Both the position numbers and the translations under genes were made by a program. Below, piece by piece: positions 36,301 to 43,020 of a DNA stretch of 61,230 nt. How positions within the stretch are numbered: the first letter of the stretch is position 1; every line of letters begins with the position of its first letter. The DNA lies in the IMG/VR virus record IMGVR_UViG_3300007734_000738, positions 1-61,230 of that record; one strand, 5' to 3'. The notes under the pieces were generated by a model. It was not told the DNA's origin, did no database searches, and was given only the letters and a program-made list of their open reading frames with translations. This stretch comes from a virus.

Positions 36301-36769
36301 TAGCCCGGACGCGATTGACTATTTGATCGAACAGGTGACGGGAGGGATAGGACGCGAACTCTCGAAGGGGTCCCAAGTCTTGCAGGCGGCCATCACAGGA
36401 GAGGAAGTGCCCTTTCACAAGGTGCCACTCCTCGGTCGCTTCGCCGGTAGTGCGTCTGGGAGTACCGCCACACGGTCGACGTTCTATGACAACGTGAAGG
36501 CGGTCAATCTCGCCTACCGCGAGTTCGAAGGACGCGCGAAAGATCGGACGGGCGATGCCCACGAGTTCCTCCGTACGCATCCGGAGGGGCGCCTCCGTGA
36601 GGCCGCGATCAGCATTGAACGGACGATTGGGCAGTTGAACAAGGTCAAGAAGGATCTCGTCGAGAAGGGGGCGCCTCGCGCTGAGATTCGTCTGCGCGAG
36701 GCCCAAATCACGGGTCTAATGAATCGCTTTAATCAGACGGTGGAGATGCAACGGAAGGGGATGCCGTAG
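27311..36769 (+). CDS. Giant polyvalent virion protein (3152 aa) with HExxH and PLxRFG motifs
   Basis: One frame of 9.5 kb fills a sixth of the genome. Visible parts: a linker-rich N-terminus; Ala-rich helices near 280-510; a zinc-peptidase-like HEAMH at about 685-689; domains of the large-polyvalent-protein type (for example EEVQSDWHEQGREKGY) in the middle; a metagenome-familiar C-terminal region with PVFGIVNFVRDAQFAMI and a hydrophobic stretch near 2825-2850; and PLLGRFAG at about 3038, the PLxRFG signature. Such proteins are thought to be ejected with the DNA and carry several anti-host activities. Confidence 0.85.
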   Translation: MADAPRFSVSGDQIVDTSTGKPVSPDLFNRTSTPQEKAQIGRDLASRSLMTNQEGEGGSATVDEDLASSSTEVPVEAPAGATAPTPTVTPEPVPVAPERAGESVRPAGAPPSLNEFLAAARPENPQFDDREIAIEYRRVYPEASKFYPAPAMEPWIAKAKEANPQFDEAELKSYYTDIYGEQEPKVEHGDVVRGFIESVKQVPQLAYGLTAGAGAVGEKLFGEGGGATALKQFGVENYQRIAADLAKDTKLTDSFNHSYEQAKQGDYGALVDWLQHGFGYVGGQAIQLLATGAVGGIAGKAMLQSTAETVAKNMIAKETAALAAQSAGRLSAEELTKFAVTNVAKNMGQTLAVGATALGMEGGEIFGDLTSDAARQGRQLSGAELAKAGVMTAFAGALEFAGDKIGLDLILGKSPITKMLGTATGVGGRLVRGTEAAAIAAAPEAATEFGQTIAEEWGKGHDVVGTVSPETLRQAQDAAAIGALGGALVGGTAGALQPGAGKEPPPAETPPVGTVPPSPMERVAPVLKATSVDEAISTAAKLVETAPITSAQLDQAIGVPQAAAPAPYTESHLAADQVAFTRMLSEGGVGTVTTDAATGQATYDGSPIRVVDPRTLPATTPPEAGLSQEKLDALSVMAQAFGKRIVVFQTGEKLPNGVFWQSGDPSRIYLAQDTTHEDAFTVFAHEAMHTMQGTPFYEAYKRTIYESRTPEAKALLKVRHGEHLSDAQLLEEAAADIGSTELQKPEMWEKVFANLRTQVGEQQAKVEVVSFIDSLKQIIQRIKGLISTRSLTVNQKTLTELYVKDLEKVQDALAEAVGKTLYDKRFATPEQAKAVGKLTLAKRPTLDRTLLPKDVVETFSSVAQAQRGAPEAAMRAVQKTTGGGLLSSAVERTGDLLHRMVEGARTGTSGRMAVKEKVDALLTSLTHAYGFEKEHGENLVANKADQQAVVEALKTYTQTHRALPVYNRAQWLARAAAVAVGEMRIKDAVAHLRALKNMVDSADFSKEAFAHTRRADRTLQPYLQPIPGKLIGIQKTGSVKIPDFELYNIEVDIPGHPKDSTVTSQTMAEEGYRIVPSDLVSAKELKEEKRATAQKTLEAAKKDEKTEPAKAGAVLNIGLNVNDGSTISAQTALSALKLAGAKVLSHTVRTSNTEPTLIAEIATPLSPEKATALSRTLKQDAIAQRLADGTGALYGPQAEKWGPFNPEYFLGPEAKPTLSPKPTSGDALTRLAQALPTTTSRQGTKFLLPDGTRLTWNPKGGPRAHFSLAESAGVWLDEAIRDGAIRYVWPDGVELGRPLTTKQAEAIVDDWATAERALTVDIRDNLGSVVVSHDFDVLGQDVTPSFLQDWVNFNLEKGETPRFSPKSTAKLTHYSAQKNLTEISPKFHGTGQIGAEARRQMNEGKAYIPRSFFYRAGTKIEPRFKGMSKYTVEVPESSLVDLSTLTGTPTEREQAAKKQGYKGFYNSESSMPNVVAMFEPVSVSKPTGTITHAFMLTGEGLPSVTFVAVEGQQNWHKEVIPHLERIVKNLSREVARFAGYQSNGRMQDPKHFIHGTNGEPVSEFTDVHARGKFNRIILHDARTETMFKPGEIGIVGEGMGPRFSPKVWFSGLGNMLSEKMPAKASVEQVRNLLKSPGVKQDEVKWTGIQDYLDKQTGPVDKHNLLAWLAAHNVEIEEVTKREYTGEKTRSQLPDMSIQEFSDAWNADGTHSEFPGVRIVSVDDGDNYEVRVGDQWLAGDHVSLDQEASSTNAFNSFNHASEAAYEYLVAEPIRREAEQYAEEGPQTRYEGYKEPGGTDYTELLLTWKNPASGPRPNDKFEQAAQARYKKSFDALNEAQQLDIEGDLGVESFSGVRQDIFKSQHFDEPDILAHVRFDMRTDAEGKNVLFLEEVQSDWHEQGREKGYKLSEKESERIVKEIAELSVKIKSTNYRDEEASNEASQLMDRRLDLQQKLYSGIPDAPFSKTWPELVMKRMLRYAAEHNVDRLAWTTGTMQNARYWLSKHIDRLIVMEQDPGRYLVTAFRNGNYLKRVGRQSVSDMEGLIGKELTQKVLNKFTTKDFYDGLDNDLGPQVELSGLDLEMGGSGMKYFYDQMLPKFLEKYLKRFGTKVGTTQIDVGEYINYAYTGPHYSIEELVAGRTAMQSARGDLYQSPFTHRRMSHPINTVTDESTLKNVIVAMREGMSFEEAFRHHGSIALAKIFGGEQTRIVERDLTSVHAIDITAPMKDSVLQGQPLFAPKPKPAPTFTVDQPGTLDRVIRILQDKAIDIKRVVESVQAAGLALPDELNPVLKEEMYMKRSEQRASDFTNDELRPLVKQMQLSKMTLERVDQYALARHIITDKVNAHLQSINPDLAGAPAYDRLAGMTDQEAQAILSGPDAKVLESLAKRIDAMVEKTRDLMVDYGLEKQSTIDAWRKTYQHYVPLHREGFEEEGHPTGTGRSVRGSTVKGRTGSGLGVTNVLANVAQARDQIITRGEKQRPVIAMAGLLMLHPNPEIATLDKPAQIQMTDPQTGLITTVPGNLTNYTVPTVRRYDPVDRVVKTYPDPMYKGRDNVVNFRVDGVDYAIVFNERNERAMEAAKAFKELETPKLNGIMAAVAPYTRYLASINTQYNPVFGIVNFVRDAQFAMIALDSTPLAGMKAEVLNTARKSLAGIYQDARAVRLGRHPNSQTAQMWERFQHVGGPTGYRDLFFSSTDRGAEIERMLKPNDLGLITGPQALGKRLEETWLLQTLSDYNTTMENSIRLGVFTTAVQHGMSDIQAASYAKNITVNFNKKGQIGAQMGSLFAFFNANVQGTARIAETVFERTPTGVQLSAIGKKIVVGGMLAGILQTFVLAISGFGDEEPPEYIKVRNLVIPVPGTKAGYLLLPMPLGFNLLPNIGRAAAEAVRAGVEGKDINPLKRGTNLIGAIYGTFSPLGGTGGPIQELLPTVADPIAAVVSNKDWTGKSISKEDVSTLDPTPGHTRTRDTASFWATFLSKGINWATGGTKYTPGVLSPSPDAIDYLIEQVTGGIGRELSKGSQVLQAAITGEEVPFHKVPLLGRFAGSASGSTATRSTFYDNVKAVNLAYREFEGRAKDRTGDAHEFLRTHPEGRLREAAISIERTIGQLNKVKKDLVEKGAPRAEIRLREAQITGLMNRFNQTVEMQRKGMP

Positions 36770-36773
36770 TCCT

Positions 36774-39131
36774 CTAAAATTTCGTTCCTGGTTTTTCTAA
36801 TATAATTGGCCATCTTGCGGTGATCCCCCATTCAGGATGGAGGATGTACATCCACTGCTGTGGCAATTCGTAATCGAAGTTCTGCTGAAACGCCCATTCG
36901 TCCATTCCCTTCACACTGTTGGCCACCCCAACCCCGTTCGCGATATAACTATGGTCTTCGTCAACCGTGATGTTATACACCGGGGCTGCGTGAGGTTCGA
37001 TCCAGGCGTCAGTCACTTTTGCAAATACACTCCCGCCATGAACGAGCGATTTCCATTCGCCCCCTCGGCCTTTGCCTTTCATCCCCATTTCCATTCGTAC
37101 AGGATCATGAATGCTCGGCTGATATTCCTCAAGAATTTTTGCCAACCGTCGGGCCGTATCTCCTGAAAATATCAAAGAATAGGCGTCCGACATACGTCGT
37201 CTCGTAGGGCTGGCTCCGGCCAAAATGCGGTTCACCGAGCTGAAAAATCCACATCGGAGCGCAAGCACTCTCATCTGTTCGATCAGCGAACGAGAGATTG
37301 ATGTCCTGGACACGATGATCGATCGCTTGGCGTCAATCTCCCTTCCGAATTGTGTCGTATGTCCATCCCCGAGTAACCATCCTATGAGAATCTCTTGCTG
37401 GTATTTGGGGTCGAGGGTCATGAGATCTGGACGCAATCGTTTCTCACGAGCCCCTTTCCCGCATAACGCGACCATTCTGTCACACGCCTCTGAGGAATGT
37501 ACGACAACCGATCGGCTCGTCAGTCGTTTGGTCGAAAGAAAATGTTTTGCTTTTCCGAACGCCTTCACGCACTCTTGTGCGATGAAATTGGCGTGGGCCT
37601 CCTCATTACGATGTAATGAGAAGTTCATATGGTGCAGTTTTCCATTGGCTCCCGAAATACTGCCTTCTGCAAGATACCACCCCATCAACCGACAAAAACC
37701 CATAGAAAAAGCGTGATGCTCCACGATCGTCCGATCGCACGGCACTTCAATATAATCAGACGGGGACAGATCTTCCGCCGCAATCCATCGTGCGACGGGA
37801 GCATGCAGAGCTTGAATATGTTTACCACCGATGCTCACCAGGTGCCCCACACTCGAACCTTTAATTGCCCACACCCGGTGATTCGGCGTCAACCGCAACT
37901 CTGAGGCTTTGCTCCCGCACCGCAAGACCACGAGTTGATCCGCTCCATCCCGTGTCATGACGTCAGTCACCTGGCGCACACGTCCTTGCCGACTCACGAC
38001 GCGATCGTGAATCTCAACAGTCTCGATGGGTTTTGTCGTACCGTCCTCCATCGTCACTGGTGTCCCCGATGGGAAACACCCGTTCACGATAATACCCTTC
38101 GCCATCCACAACTGGTGCCAATGACCCATTTTGAGAAAGGTGAATGGCTGGTCGATCGCCATGGCTCGTTTTCGTTTGCGATGGTCCATGATCATCAGCG
38201 GAGACAACGCGCCGGCGATTCCGCTACCGCCTTTGGCCTGGTCCCCGTGTGTCAAACAGGTGATGGTGTCATACACTTTATAGAGCAGATCCGCGCCGTC
38301 CGCGATGTTGAAGTGCACGTCGCGGTTGCCTGCATAATACTTCGCAAGGAATTGGTACAAAATCCATTCGAAATTTTCATACACCCGGTCTTTCGCCACA
38401 GGTTTTTTGTCCCAACGGCCATGATTCCCTACCACGCAGTTCACGTTGATACGAGGAAAATGTTGAAGCAGCAAATCAATGCCGGCGACCAATTGATCCA
38501 TCAAGGCGAGAATGGACTGCGAGATTGGGCATTCGTTGGTCCGGCGCAGTTCTTCATGGATCAGTCCTGAAAAGTTATCTCCTCCGAAATCGAGTACAAA
38601 ATACTCATACTTCGGGTGGGCCATGTGATGAATCAATAGTTCAACGGTCTTTGCGAAGAGCGTCTGTAACCGAGTGTTGGCGATTTTGCGATTGTACGCG
38701 TTCACGCCGTTGATCTGATTAGCTTTGACGATCTCGTCGTAATGGACATCGCTCACGAATAGGCACGGCACACCAGTCGTTGAACCTTTGGTCCGTTTCG
38801 ACAACCATGTAGGGGGTATCACCGGTTTGTCACAGTCGTGAATTAAATTCTTGATCACATGCAGACTGTCGTCGTGCGCGTCGACTCGTTTCATCGCCGA
38901 TTTGAGGTCTCCCTCAAGCCGCGTAATCTGCCGGCGTAACAGATCGGGATTATGCACATCCTCGATCCCCTTCCCAGGCGTGTACCCTTGACGTTTCGCT
39001 TCGCGAATGCGGGCGTCCATCGTATTGCGTGGGACGTTCGCGGACAAGGCGGCCCCGGTGACGGATCCAATTGAGGCCTGGAGATTCACGGCTTCTTGCA
39101 ATAAGGCCGGTGCCGTCGGTTTGGCCGCCAT
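36774..39131 (-). CDS. Metallophosphoesterase-like protein interrupted by an intein
   Basis: The exteins make a 398-residue protein. After an N-terminal helical region with ANVPRNTMDARIREAKRQG (helix-turn-helix-like) and a coiled coil come the calcineurin-like motifs VSDVHYDE, LDFGGDNFSG, NCVVGNHGRWDKK, CLTHGD and the final GHWHQL. The intein sits between Gly351 and Ser739 just after that motif. The protein may act as a phage phosphatase or nuclease in DNA metabolism. It is convergent with the giant virion gene, 4 bp away. Confidence 0.85.
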   Translation of the reverse strand: MAAKPTAPALLQEAVNLQASIGSVTGAALSANVPRNTMDARIREAKRQGYTPGKGIEDVHNPDLLRRQITRLEGDLKSAMKRVDAHDDSLHVIKNLIHDCDKPVIPPTWLSKRTKGSTTGVPCLFVSDVHYDEIVKANQINGVNAYNRKIANTRLQTLFAKTVELLIHHMAHPKYEYFVLDFGGDNFSGLIHEELRRTNECPISQSILALMDQLVAGIDLLLQHFPRINVNCVVGNHGRWDKKPVAKDRVYENFEWILYQFLAKYYAGNRDVHFNIADGADLLYKVYDTITCLTHGDQAKGGSGIAGALSPLMIMDHRKRKRAMAIDQPFTFLKMGHWHQLWMAKGIIVNGCFPSGTPVTMEDGTTKPIETVEIHDRVVSRQGRVRQVTDVMTRDGADQLVVLRCGSKASELRLTPNHRVWAIKGSSVGHLVSIGGKHIQALHAPVARWIAAEDLSPSDYIEVPCDRTIVEHHAFSMGFCRLMGWYLAEGSISGANGKLHHMNFSLHRNEEAHANFIAQECVKAFGKAKHFLSTKRLTSRSVVVHSSEACDRMVALCGKGAREKRLRPDLMTLDPKYQQEILIGWLLGDGHTTQFGREIDAKRSIIVSRTSISRSLIEQMRVLALRCGFFSSVNRILAGASPTRRRMSDAYSLIFSGDTARRLAKILEEYQPSIHDPVRMEMGMKGKGRGGEWKSLVHGGSVFAKVTDAWIEPHAAPVYNITVDEDHSYIANGVGVANSVKGMDEWAFQQNFDYELPQQWMYILHPEWGITARWPIILEKPGTKF
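36918..38078 (-). mobile_element. Intein with LAGLIDADG endonuclease in the phosphoesterase gene
   Basis: The 387-residue element begins CFPSGTPVTMEDGTTKPIET, has block B LRLTPNHRVW, two DOD motifs (LMGWYLAEGS at intein residues 131-140 and LIGWLLGDGH at 231-240) and ends SYIANGVGVAN before Ser. All splice-site residues (Cys1, His in block B, terminal Asn, +1 Ser) are present. The penultimate residue is Ala rather than His, a known natural variation. The acidic residues of both DOD motifs are intact, so the endonuclease may be active. Confidence 0.93.
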
Positions 39132-40099
39132 CAGCGGGCCTTCTTTCGTGCGAGACGATTCGAGGTGGCACGCGCGAGCATCGTACGTACGCGGCGAGTG
39201 AACCCTACCTCGGTGTCGGCGACCGGTGCCATGTCTGGCTTGCGATAAATCGGCCGATCGTCATTATGTCTATTTGCCAAGTCAAACTGCATCATCGCCA
39301 ACGCGTGAAACACTACGGCTGCGAGATGATGCCCTCCGTCAGCGTCCCAATTTTCACCGGTCCAAAACAATTCAGCATGACGTCGAAGGGCGGCATAACT
39401 GAGCGACCACTTATATCCTTTTTCCCAATTCCTTTCAGCGTACAGTCGCGCGCCGAGGCCATAGAGGAGCGCGACTTCCGCCATCGCTTCGACCGGGATG
39501 AGATCGTACCTCAAGGGCTTTTGTCTCTTTTGCGCTCCGGTGTTCGGATCGACGCAAGTAGTCTGAGGCAGCGCGCAAGGTGCAGGACGATTCGGAGAAC
39601 CAGGTGAGTCCGAAATTACATCTAAAACAGAGGAGGCCTCGAACAGTGCCGACGCAGTGGGAGTGGTCAACATGGAGCGCAACTCGGCCGGGAAGTTTTT
39701 TGCAAATAGCACATCGCCCACTCTGCGAGTGGAGAATAACTCGGTATTCGGCGAGCGTGATCCCGAACCGTCGCTTGAGCGCGTCATTTCTTCTTCGGTC
39801 TTTGCATCCATAGCTTTCTCCTCGTTGTAGTAAGGGGCGTGCATGCAGTATTCTTGCCCGCCAGCACAGCATCCATCGCACCCATGCGTGCGATCCGTCG
39901 TCCGATCGTCCGGGTCAGGATGCCCTATTCCGTGCGGACAGATCCGCTCCATGATGCGACGGTCGGTTCGCCAATGGGTCGGGAACTCTCGCATCGTATG
40001 GTCGGACGGATTGTGGATCGGGCATGGTCCGGCGGTACATTGGCCGCGCTCATGCACGTAAATCTGTTGCCCGGTGCCGGTGTGATAGAGGTCGCTCAT
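39131..40099 (-). CDS. DUF5664 (dATP/dGTP diphosphohydrolase-like) protein with a Cys/His-rich N-terminal domain
   Basis: ATG 40099 is chosen over the upstream in-frame start because it overlaps the TSCPD gene end. Residues 1-85 are Cys/His-rich (YVHERGQCTAGPCPIHNPSD, CPHGIGHPDPDD, HGCDGCC). The C-terminal 120 residues carry KPLRYDLIPVEAMAEVALLY, RNWEKGYKWSLSYAALRRHA and WDADGGHHLAAVVFHALAMM, the DUF5664 pattern. Between them lies a linker of about 90 residues with no recognisable fold, whose DNA encodes an endonuclease VII-like domain in another frame. Confidence 0.75.
   Translation of the reverse strand: MSDLYHTGTGQQIYVHERGQCTAGPCPIHNPSDHTMREFPTHWRTDRRIMERICPHGIGHPDPDDRTTDRTHGCDGCCAGGQEYCMHAPYYNEEKAMDAKTEEEMTRSSDGSGSRSPNTELFSTRRVGDVLFAKNFPAELRSMLTTPTASALFEASSVLDVISDSPGSPNRPAPCALPQTTCVDPNTGAQKRQKPLRYDLIPVEAMAEVALLYGLGARLYAERNWEKGYKWSLSYAALRRHAELFWTGENWDADGGHHLAAVVFHALAMMQFDLANRHNDDRPIYRKPDMAPVADTEVGFTRRVRTMLARATSNRLARKKAR
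39435..39811 (-). CDS. Endonuclease VII-like HNH domain in a frame overlapping the DUF5664 gene
   Basis: In the -1 frame relative to the DUF5664 gene (same strand) the bases near 39780-39545 encode LKRRFGITLAEYRVILHSQS, GRCAICKKLPG, LHVDHSHCVGTVRGLLCFRC, N, then FSESSCTLRAASDYLRRSEH. This is the recombination endonuclease VII/HNH pattern with four zinc Cys and the HxD. The only good start (ATG 39811 behind GAGGAGAAAGCT) is in the host frame, so expression needs a -1 shift near ATGACGCGC, or the sequence lacks one base there. Reading beyond 39545 overlaps DUF5664 coding. Confidence 0.7.
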
Positions 40100-40485
40100 A
40101 CGGCCGCCTTCTTTACATGCGCAAGTTCTTCTCGCCCGCAATAGTTGACGAGCAGATGACGCGCCACATAGTCGAGCAAACTACTGCAGTTCTTAATTCG
40201 ATCATCCCCCTGCACCGGTCCGCCGAGTTCGGCCTTGGTCCCGAGCCACATCTCCCCGATCTCCTCCAGTGGCGCCCCGCCTTGTAACAACTTCGACGCA
40301 AGACGGGCGATCTCGTCCATCATCCAGCGTCGTTCGGCCCCGGTCTTCGCCAACGCGATGAAGATTTCCCCCACGCGCGTCTTCTCGGCATCGTAGAAGC
40401 CGACTGTCAGATAGATCTTACAGGCCCCAATCTTGACGCGGTGCGTGACACTCTCGCGGCGATCCGGCAGTGGGGTTTCGCTCAT
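40096..40485 (-). CDS. TSCPD domain protein (129 aa)
   Basis: The pattern VTHRVKIGACKIYLTVGFYD, RWMMDEIARLASKLLQGGAP, LEEIGEMWLGTKAELGGPV and IKNCSSLLDYVARHLL is the TSCPD domain seen as a separate protein next to, or fused to, class II ribonucleotide reductases. No reductase is visible in this window, so its partner may be the host enzyme. Start and stop overlap the neighbours by 4 bp (ATGA). Confidence 0.8.
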   Translation of the reverse strand: MSETPLPDRRESVTHRVKIGACKIYLTVGFYDAEKTRVGEIFIALAKTGAERRWMMDEIARLASKLLQGGAPLEEIGEMWLGTKAELGGPVQGDDRIKNCSSLLDYVARHLLVNYCGREELAHVKKAAV

Positions 40486-40556
40486 CGCACAATCATCCGG
40501 ATGGCGTAGCCCACGAACACCAACGTTGCAACGGTTAAGATGACCTGCTCACTCAT
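40482..40556 (-). CDS. Tiny membrane protein (24 aa)
   Basis: ATG 40556 and TGA 40482 each overlap a neighbour by 4 bp. The product is MSEQVILTVATLVFVGYAIR plus four residues, a single short hydrophobic helix. The double ATGA overlap favours real translation by coupling. Confidence 0.5.
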   Translation of the reverse strand: MSEQVILTVATLVFVGYAIRMIVR

Positions 40557-40780
40557 GGATTCACCCCCGGATACACGAACGTCGGCATCGCTCCGGGGGT
40601 GATCACCGTCGCGGGCGCATAGGTGGATGGCGCCGGATGCACATAGATCGGCGCCGGCTGTCGTGATGCCACCATCGGGTCAGCCGGCCGTGGCTCCGCA
40701 TGCCCTGTCCCGCACGGCAGGAGTCCGAGCGCCAGTCCGATGAACCATCCGATTAACAAACCCCAATTGTCACGTTGCAT
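40553..40780 (-). CDS. Small exported or membrane-anchored protein (75 aa)
   Basis: ATG 40780 follows the GGAGGGCGAGATC cassette. WGLLIGWFIGLALGLLPCGT is a membrane segment or signal sequence (a Cys near its end could be a lipid site). The rest is Pro, Ala, Thr and Tyr rich (APIYVHPAPSTYAPATVITP), as in envelope-tethered linkers. Function unknown. Confidence 0.6.
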   Translation of the reverse strand: MQRDNWGLLIGWFIGLALGLLPCGTGHAEPRPADPMVASRQPAPIYVHPAPSTYAPATVITPGAMPTFVYPGVNP

Positions 40781-40793
40781 GATCTCGCCCTCC

Positions 40794-40871
40794 TTAGTTG
40801 ATATGGCCGGTGCCGCAGAGGAGCACGCCGAGTGCGATGCCTGCCAGAAATGCGATGAGTGCGTGCGTCAT
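40794..40871 (-). CDS. Tiny membrane peptide paralogous to its neighbour's N-terminus (25 aa)
   Basis: ATG 40871 has GGAGGGCGAGAC immediately upstream. The product MTHALIAFLAGIALGVLLCG TGHIN ends in GIALGVLLCGTGH, very close to GLALGLLPCGTGH of the following gene (40553-40780). The two look like a partial duplication. A single membrane helix with a Cys near its end. Confidence 0.55.
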   Translation of the reverse strand: MTHALIAFLAGIALGVLLCGTGHIN

Positions 40872-40911
40872 GTCTCGCCCTCCATCGTGAGGGATGTATG
40901 ATAACAAACCG

Positions 40912-42351
40912 CTATGAAGATGTCAAGCGTCTTCGTAATCCGTCCATCAGACAATCCTGAACGGAACGTTTGCTTTCGTGACTCTCGTAGACGTCTTCGT
41001 CAATCGTCCCTCTAGCCACGATTCGATATTCAAAGACGTTTCGATTATAACCGGACTGGGCTTGGCGAACAGAACCGATTCTTTCGAGCATTTGATCAAA
41101 CTGTTCGCCGTTCCAGTCGCTTGAAAATCGAACCAGAATGTTCCCGCCATGCTGAAGCGATAACCCGTGACCGACACTCGCAGGATGGGCCACAAGCATG
41201 GGTATTTTTCCAACGTTCCATCGTTCAAGAATGCCACGTTCCTGGCTAAAATGGACCGCCTTGGGGAATCGTTTTAGAATTCGCGCGAGATCAGATTTGA
41301 ACGTATAGCCGACCAACAGAGGTGCACCACTTGACTCTTCTTGAATTTCCTGTAGCGCATCAAGTTTTTCCACATGCACGTCTGCCCATTTCCGAATACC
41401 AGGATCGTCAGGTCTACCGAGATACGCCGCCCCTGACGCCATCTGTAATAATTTTTGAGTTTTTGCCCCAGCGCTAAACACTTCAATCGGCGACGCCTGG
41501 ATCTCCGTATATAAATTCTTCTCTAATTCTCGGTATTGACGTCGTGCGTCAGGTGGAAGATCTACGTAGATCGTTCGTGTAATGGGCTTCTTCAGATCAA
41601 ACCAATCTTCCGACTTCAACGCCAAGCAGAGATCCTTCACCTGATTCTCAATGTCCTTCTGTGCGGTGTCGAGCGGTTCGCACCCGTACCCGTCGAGCGA
41701 CGGACGGAACCACCGGTTCTTGAACGCCTCAAAGACGCGGCCCAGTCGTGTGCCGAAATCAAGGTAAAAAATCTGACCCCACAAATCGATCAATCCGTTC
41801 GGCGCCGGGGTGCCGGTGAGTTCCACGAAGCGCTCGATCTTGTGTTCGAACATCGCTTTCAAGAGGGCTTTGGGACGGACGCCTCCTTGGCCCTGCACCC
41901 AACTCGTGCCGGTGTTGTTCGTGCGAATGCTTGCACGCAGGCTTTTGAGTTTCGTGGACTCGTCAATCACGACCATCCTGTAGGGCCAATACTCACCCCA
42001 GGTGTTGATCAACCAAATCAGGTTTTCGAAATTGATGGAGTAGATATCGGCCGGCAGACGCAAGGCCTCACGGCGTTGTGTCTCCGTCCCGACGATCGGG
42101 ACGACCGTCAGATCCGATAGATGCGACCACTCCTTCACTTCCGTCGGCCAGACATCTCTCGCGACTCGCAACGGCGCCACCACGAGCACCGGTTTGTCGA
42201 TGAGTCCGGCGAGCTTCATGCGATCGATCGCGGTGAGGGTGGCAACCGTCTTCCCTAATCCCATCCCGGCCCACAGGGCGCACTTCGGATGTGCGATAAT
42301 ATGATCGATCATGAGATGTTGGTACGGTCGCAAGTTTGATTCGTGCAGCAT
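40912..42351 (-). CDS. SNF2-type DNA helicase/translocase (479 aa)
   Basis: N-terminal LRPYQHLMIDHIIAHPKCAL (Q-like motif), Walker A GMGLGKT at 29-35, DEST at 131-134 in place of DEAH, ELTGTPAPNGLIDLWGQIFY (motif III) and a C-terminal helicase half ending QMLERIGSVRQAQSGYNRNV, a motif VI variant. The length matches phage SNF2 helicases. It likely works in recombination-dependent or late replication. The gene ends close to a group of tiny membrane genes. Confidence 0.9.
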   Translation of the reverse strand: MLHESNLRPYQHLMIDHIIAHPKCALWAGMGLGKTVATLTAIDRMKLAGLIDKPVLVVAPLRVARDVWPTEVKEWSHLSDLTVVPIVGTETQRREALRLPADIYSINFENLIWLINTWGEYWPYRMVVIDESTKLKSLRASIRTNNTGTSWVQGQGGVRPKALLKAMFEHKIERFVELTGTPAPNGLIDLWGQIFYLDFGTRLGRVFEAFKNRWFRPSLDGYGCEPLDTAQKDIENQVKDLCLALKSEDWFDLKKPITRTIYVDLPPDARRQYRELEKNLYTEIQASPIEVFSAGAKTQKLLQMASGAAYLGRPDDPGIRKWADVHVEKLDALQEIQEESSGAPLLVGYTFKSDLARILKRFPKAVHFSQERGILERWNVGKIPMLVAHPASVGHGLSLQHGGNILVRFSSDWNGEQFDQMLERIGSVRQAQSGYNRNVFEYRIVARGTIDEDVYESHESKRSVQDCLMDGLRRRLTSS

Positions 42352-42354
42352 GCG

Positions 42355-43011
42355 CTACCGCATCTTCTTCATGTTGTCAGACTGTTTCGCCTCCGGTTCG
42401 ATATCCTCGTAGAGCACCGGGATCTTCTCCTGAAATTCCTTCAACAAGGGGATCGTCACCTCACGCATCTGAGGATGGGCTTCCCGCGTCGTCCGCATGA
42501 GAAAGAAATGCCGCCAGTTCCGCAAATTGTAGGTGGTCACCAAGCGTGACGCGAGCGCATTCGGAAACACCGAACGCGCAATCTGCGGGGTGCATCCTCG
42601 CGCGATCATGCCTCGGTATCCGATCTCGGCTTCTTCAATCCCGATTCGCCATGGCTGGATTTGATCACTCGTCAATCCCGCGGGAAGAATGAACGAGGGC
42701 GGCATCTTTTTCTCATAGTTCACGAACCGCGTCGATTCTTGGGTATACGCCCCGATTCGGTGGCGCACCCATTCATGGGTGATACCCCGATCCACGACGG
42801 CATCGACCGTCACGCTCGCGTGTTCGGTGATCGACCAGTCACCGTGCCCGAGGACGACGGCCCGGAGAAACTTCTCCCAACTGTCCCCCGTCTGGGCGTC
42901 TTCCGATCGATGAGAGATGCGCCCCGCCCATTCAATCTTCTGCAACAAGGCAATGCCAGCGAACACCGAGTTGACGTCGAGCATCTTTGCGTATGGGTTT
43001 ACAAGTAGCAT
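42355..43011 (-). CDS. thyX: Flavin-dependent thymidylate synthase ThyX
   Basis: RHRIGAYTQES at residues 83-93 is the ThyX signature RHRX7S, followed by TRFVNY. The N-terminal SVFAGIALLQKIEWAGRISH and the central SWEKFLRAVVLGHGDWSITEHA are also family features. It makes dTMP from dUMP using methylene-THF, NADPH and FAD. The start overlaps the GGAGGGCGAG cassette (ATG directly follows). The stop lies 4 bp before the helicase start. Confidence 0.95.
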   Translation of the reverse strand: MLLVNPYAKMLDVNSVFAGIALLQKIEWAGRISHRSEDAQTGDSWEKFLRAVVLGHGDWSITEHASVTVDAVVDRGITHEWVRHRIGAYTQESTRFVNYEKKMPPSFILPAGLTSDQIQPWRIGIEEAEIGYRGMIARGCTPQIARSVFPNALASRLVTTYNLRNWRHFFLMRTTREAHPQMREVTIPLLKEFQEKIPVLYEDIEPEAKQSDNMKKMR

Positions 43012-43020
43012 CTCGCCCTC

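Noticed and set aside
37225-37716. A rightward frame opposite the phosphoesterase intein, considered as a second antisense endonuclease
   Set aside because: The 163-aa product has no HNH, LAGLIDADG or GIY-YIG motif, and the intein already has an in-frame LAGLIDADG domain.
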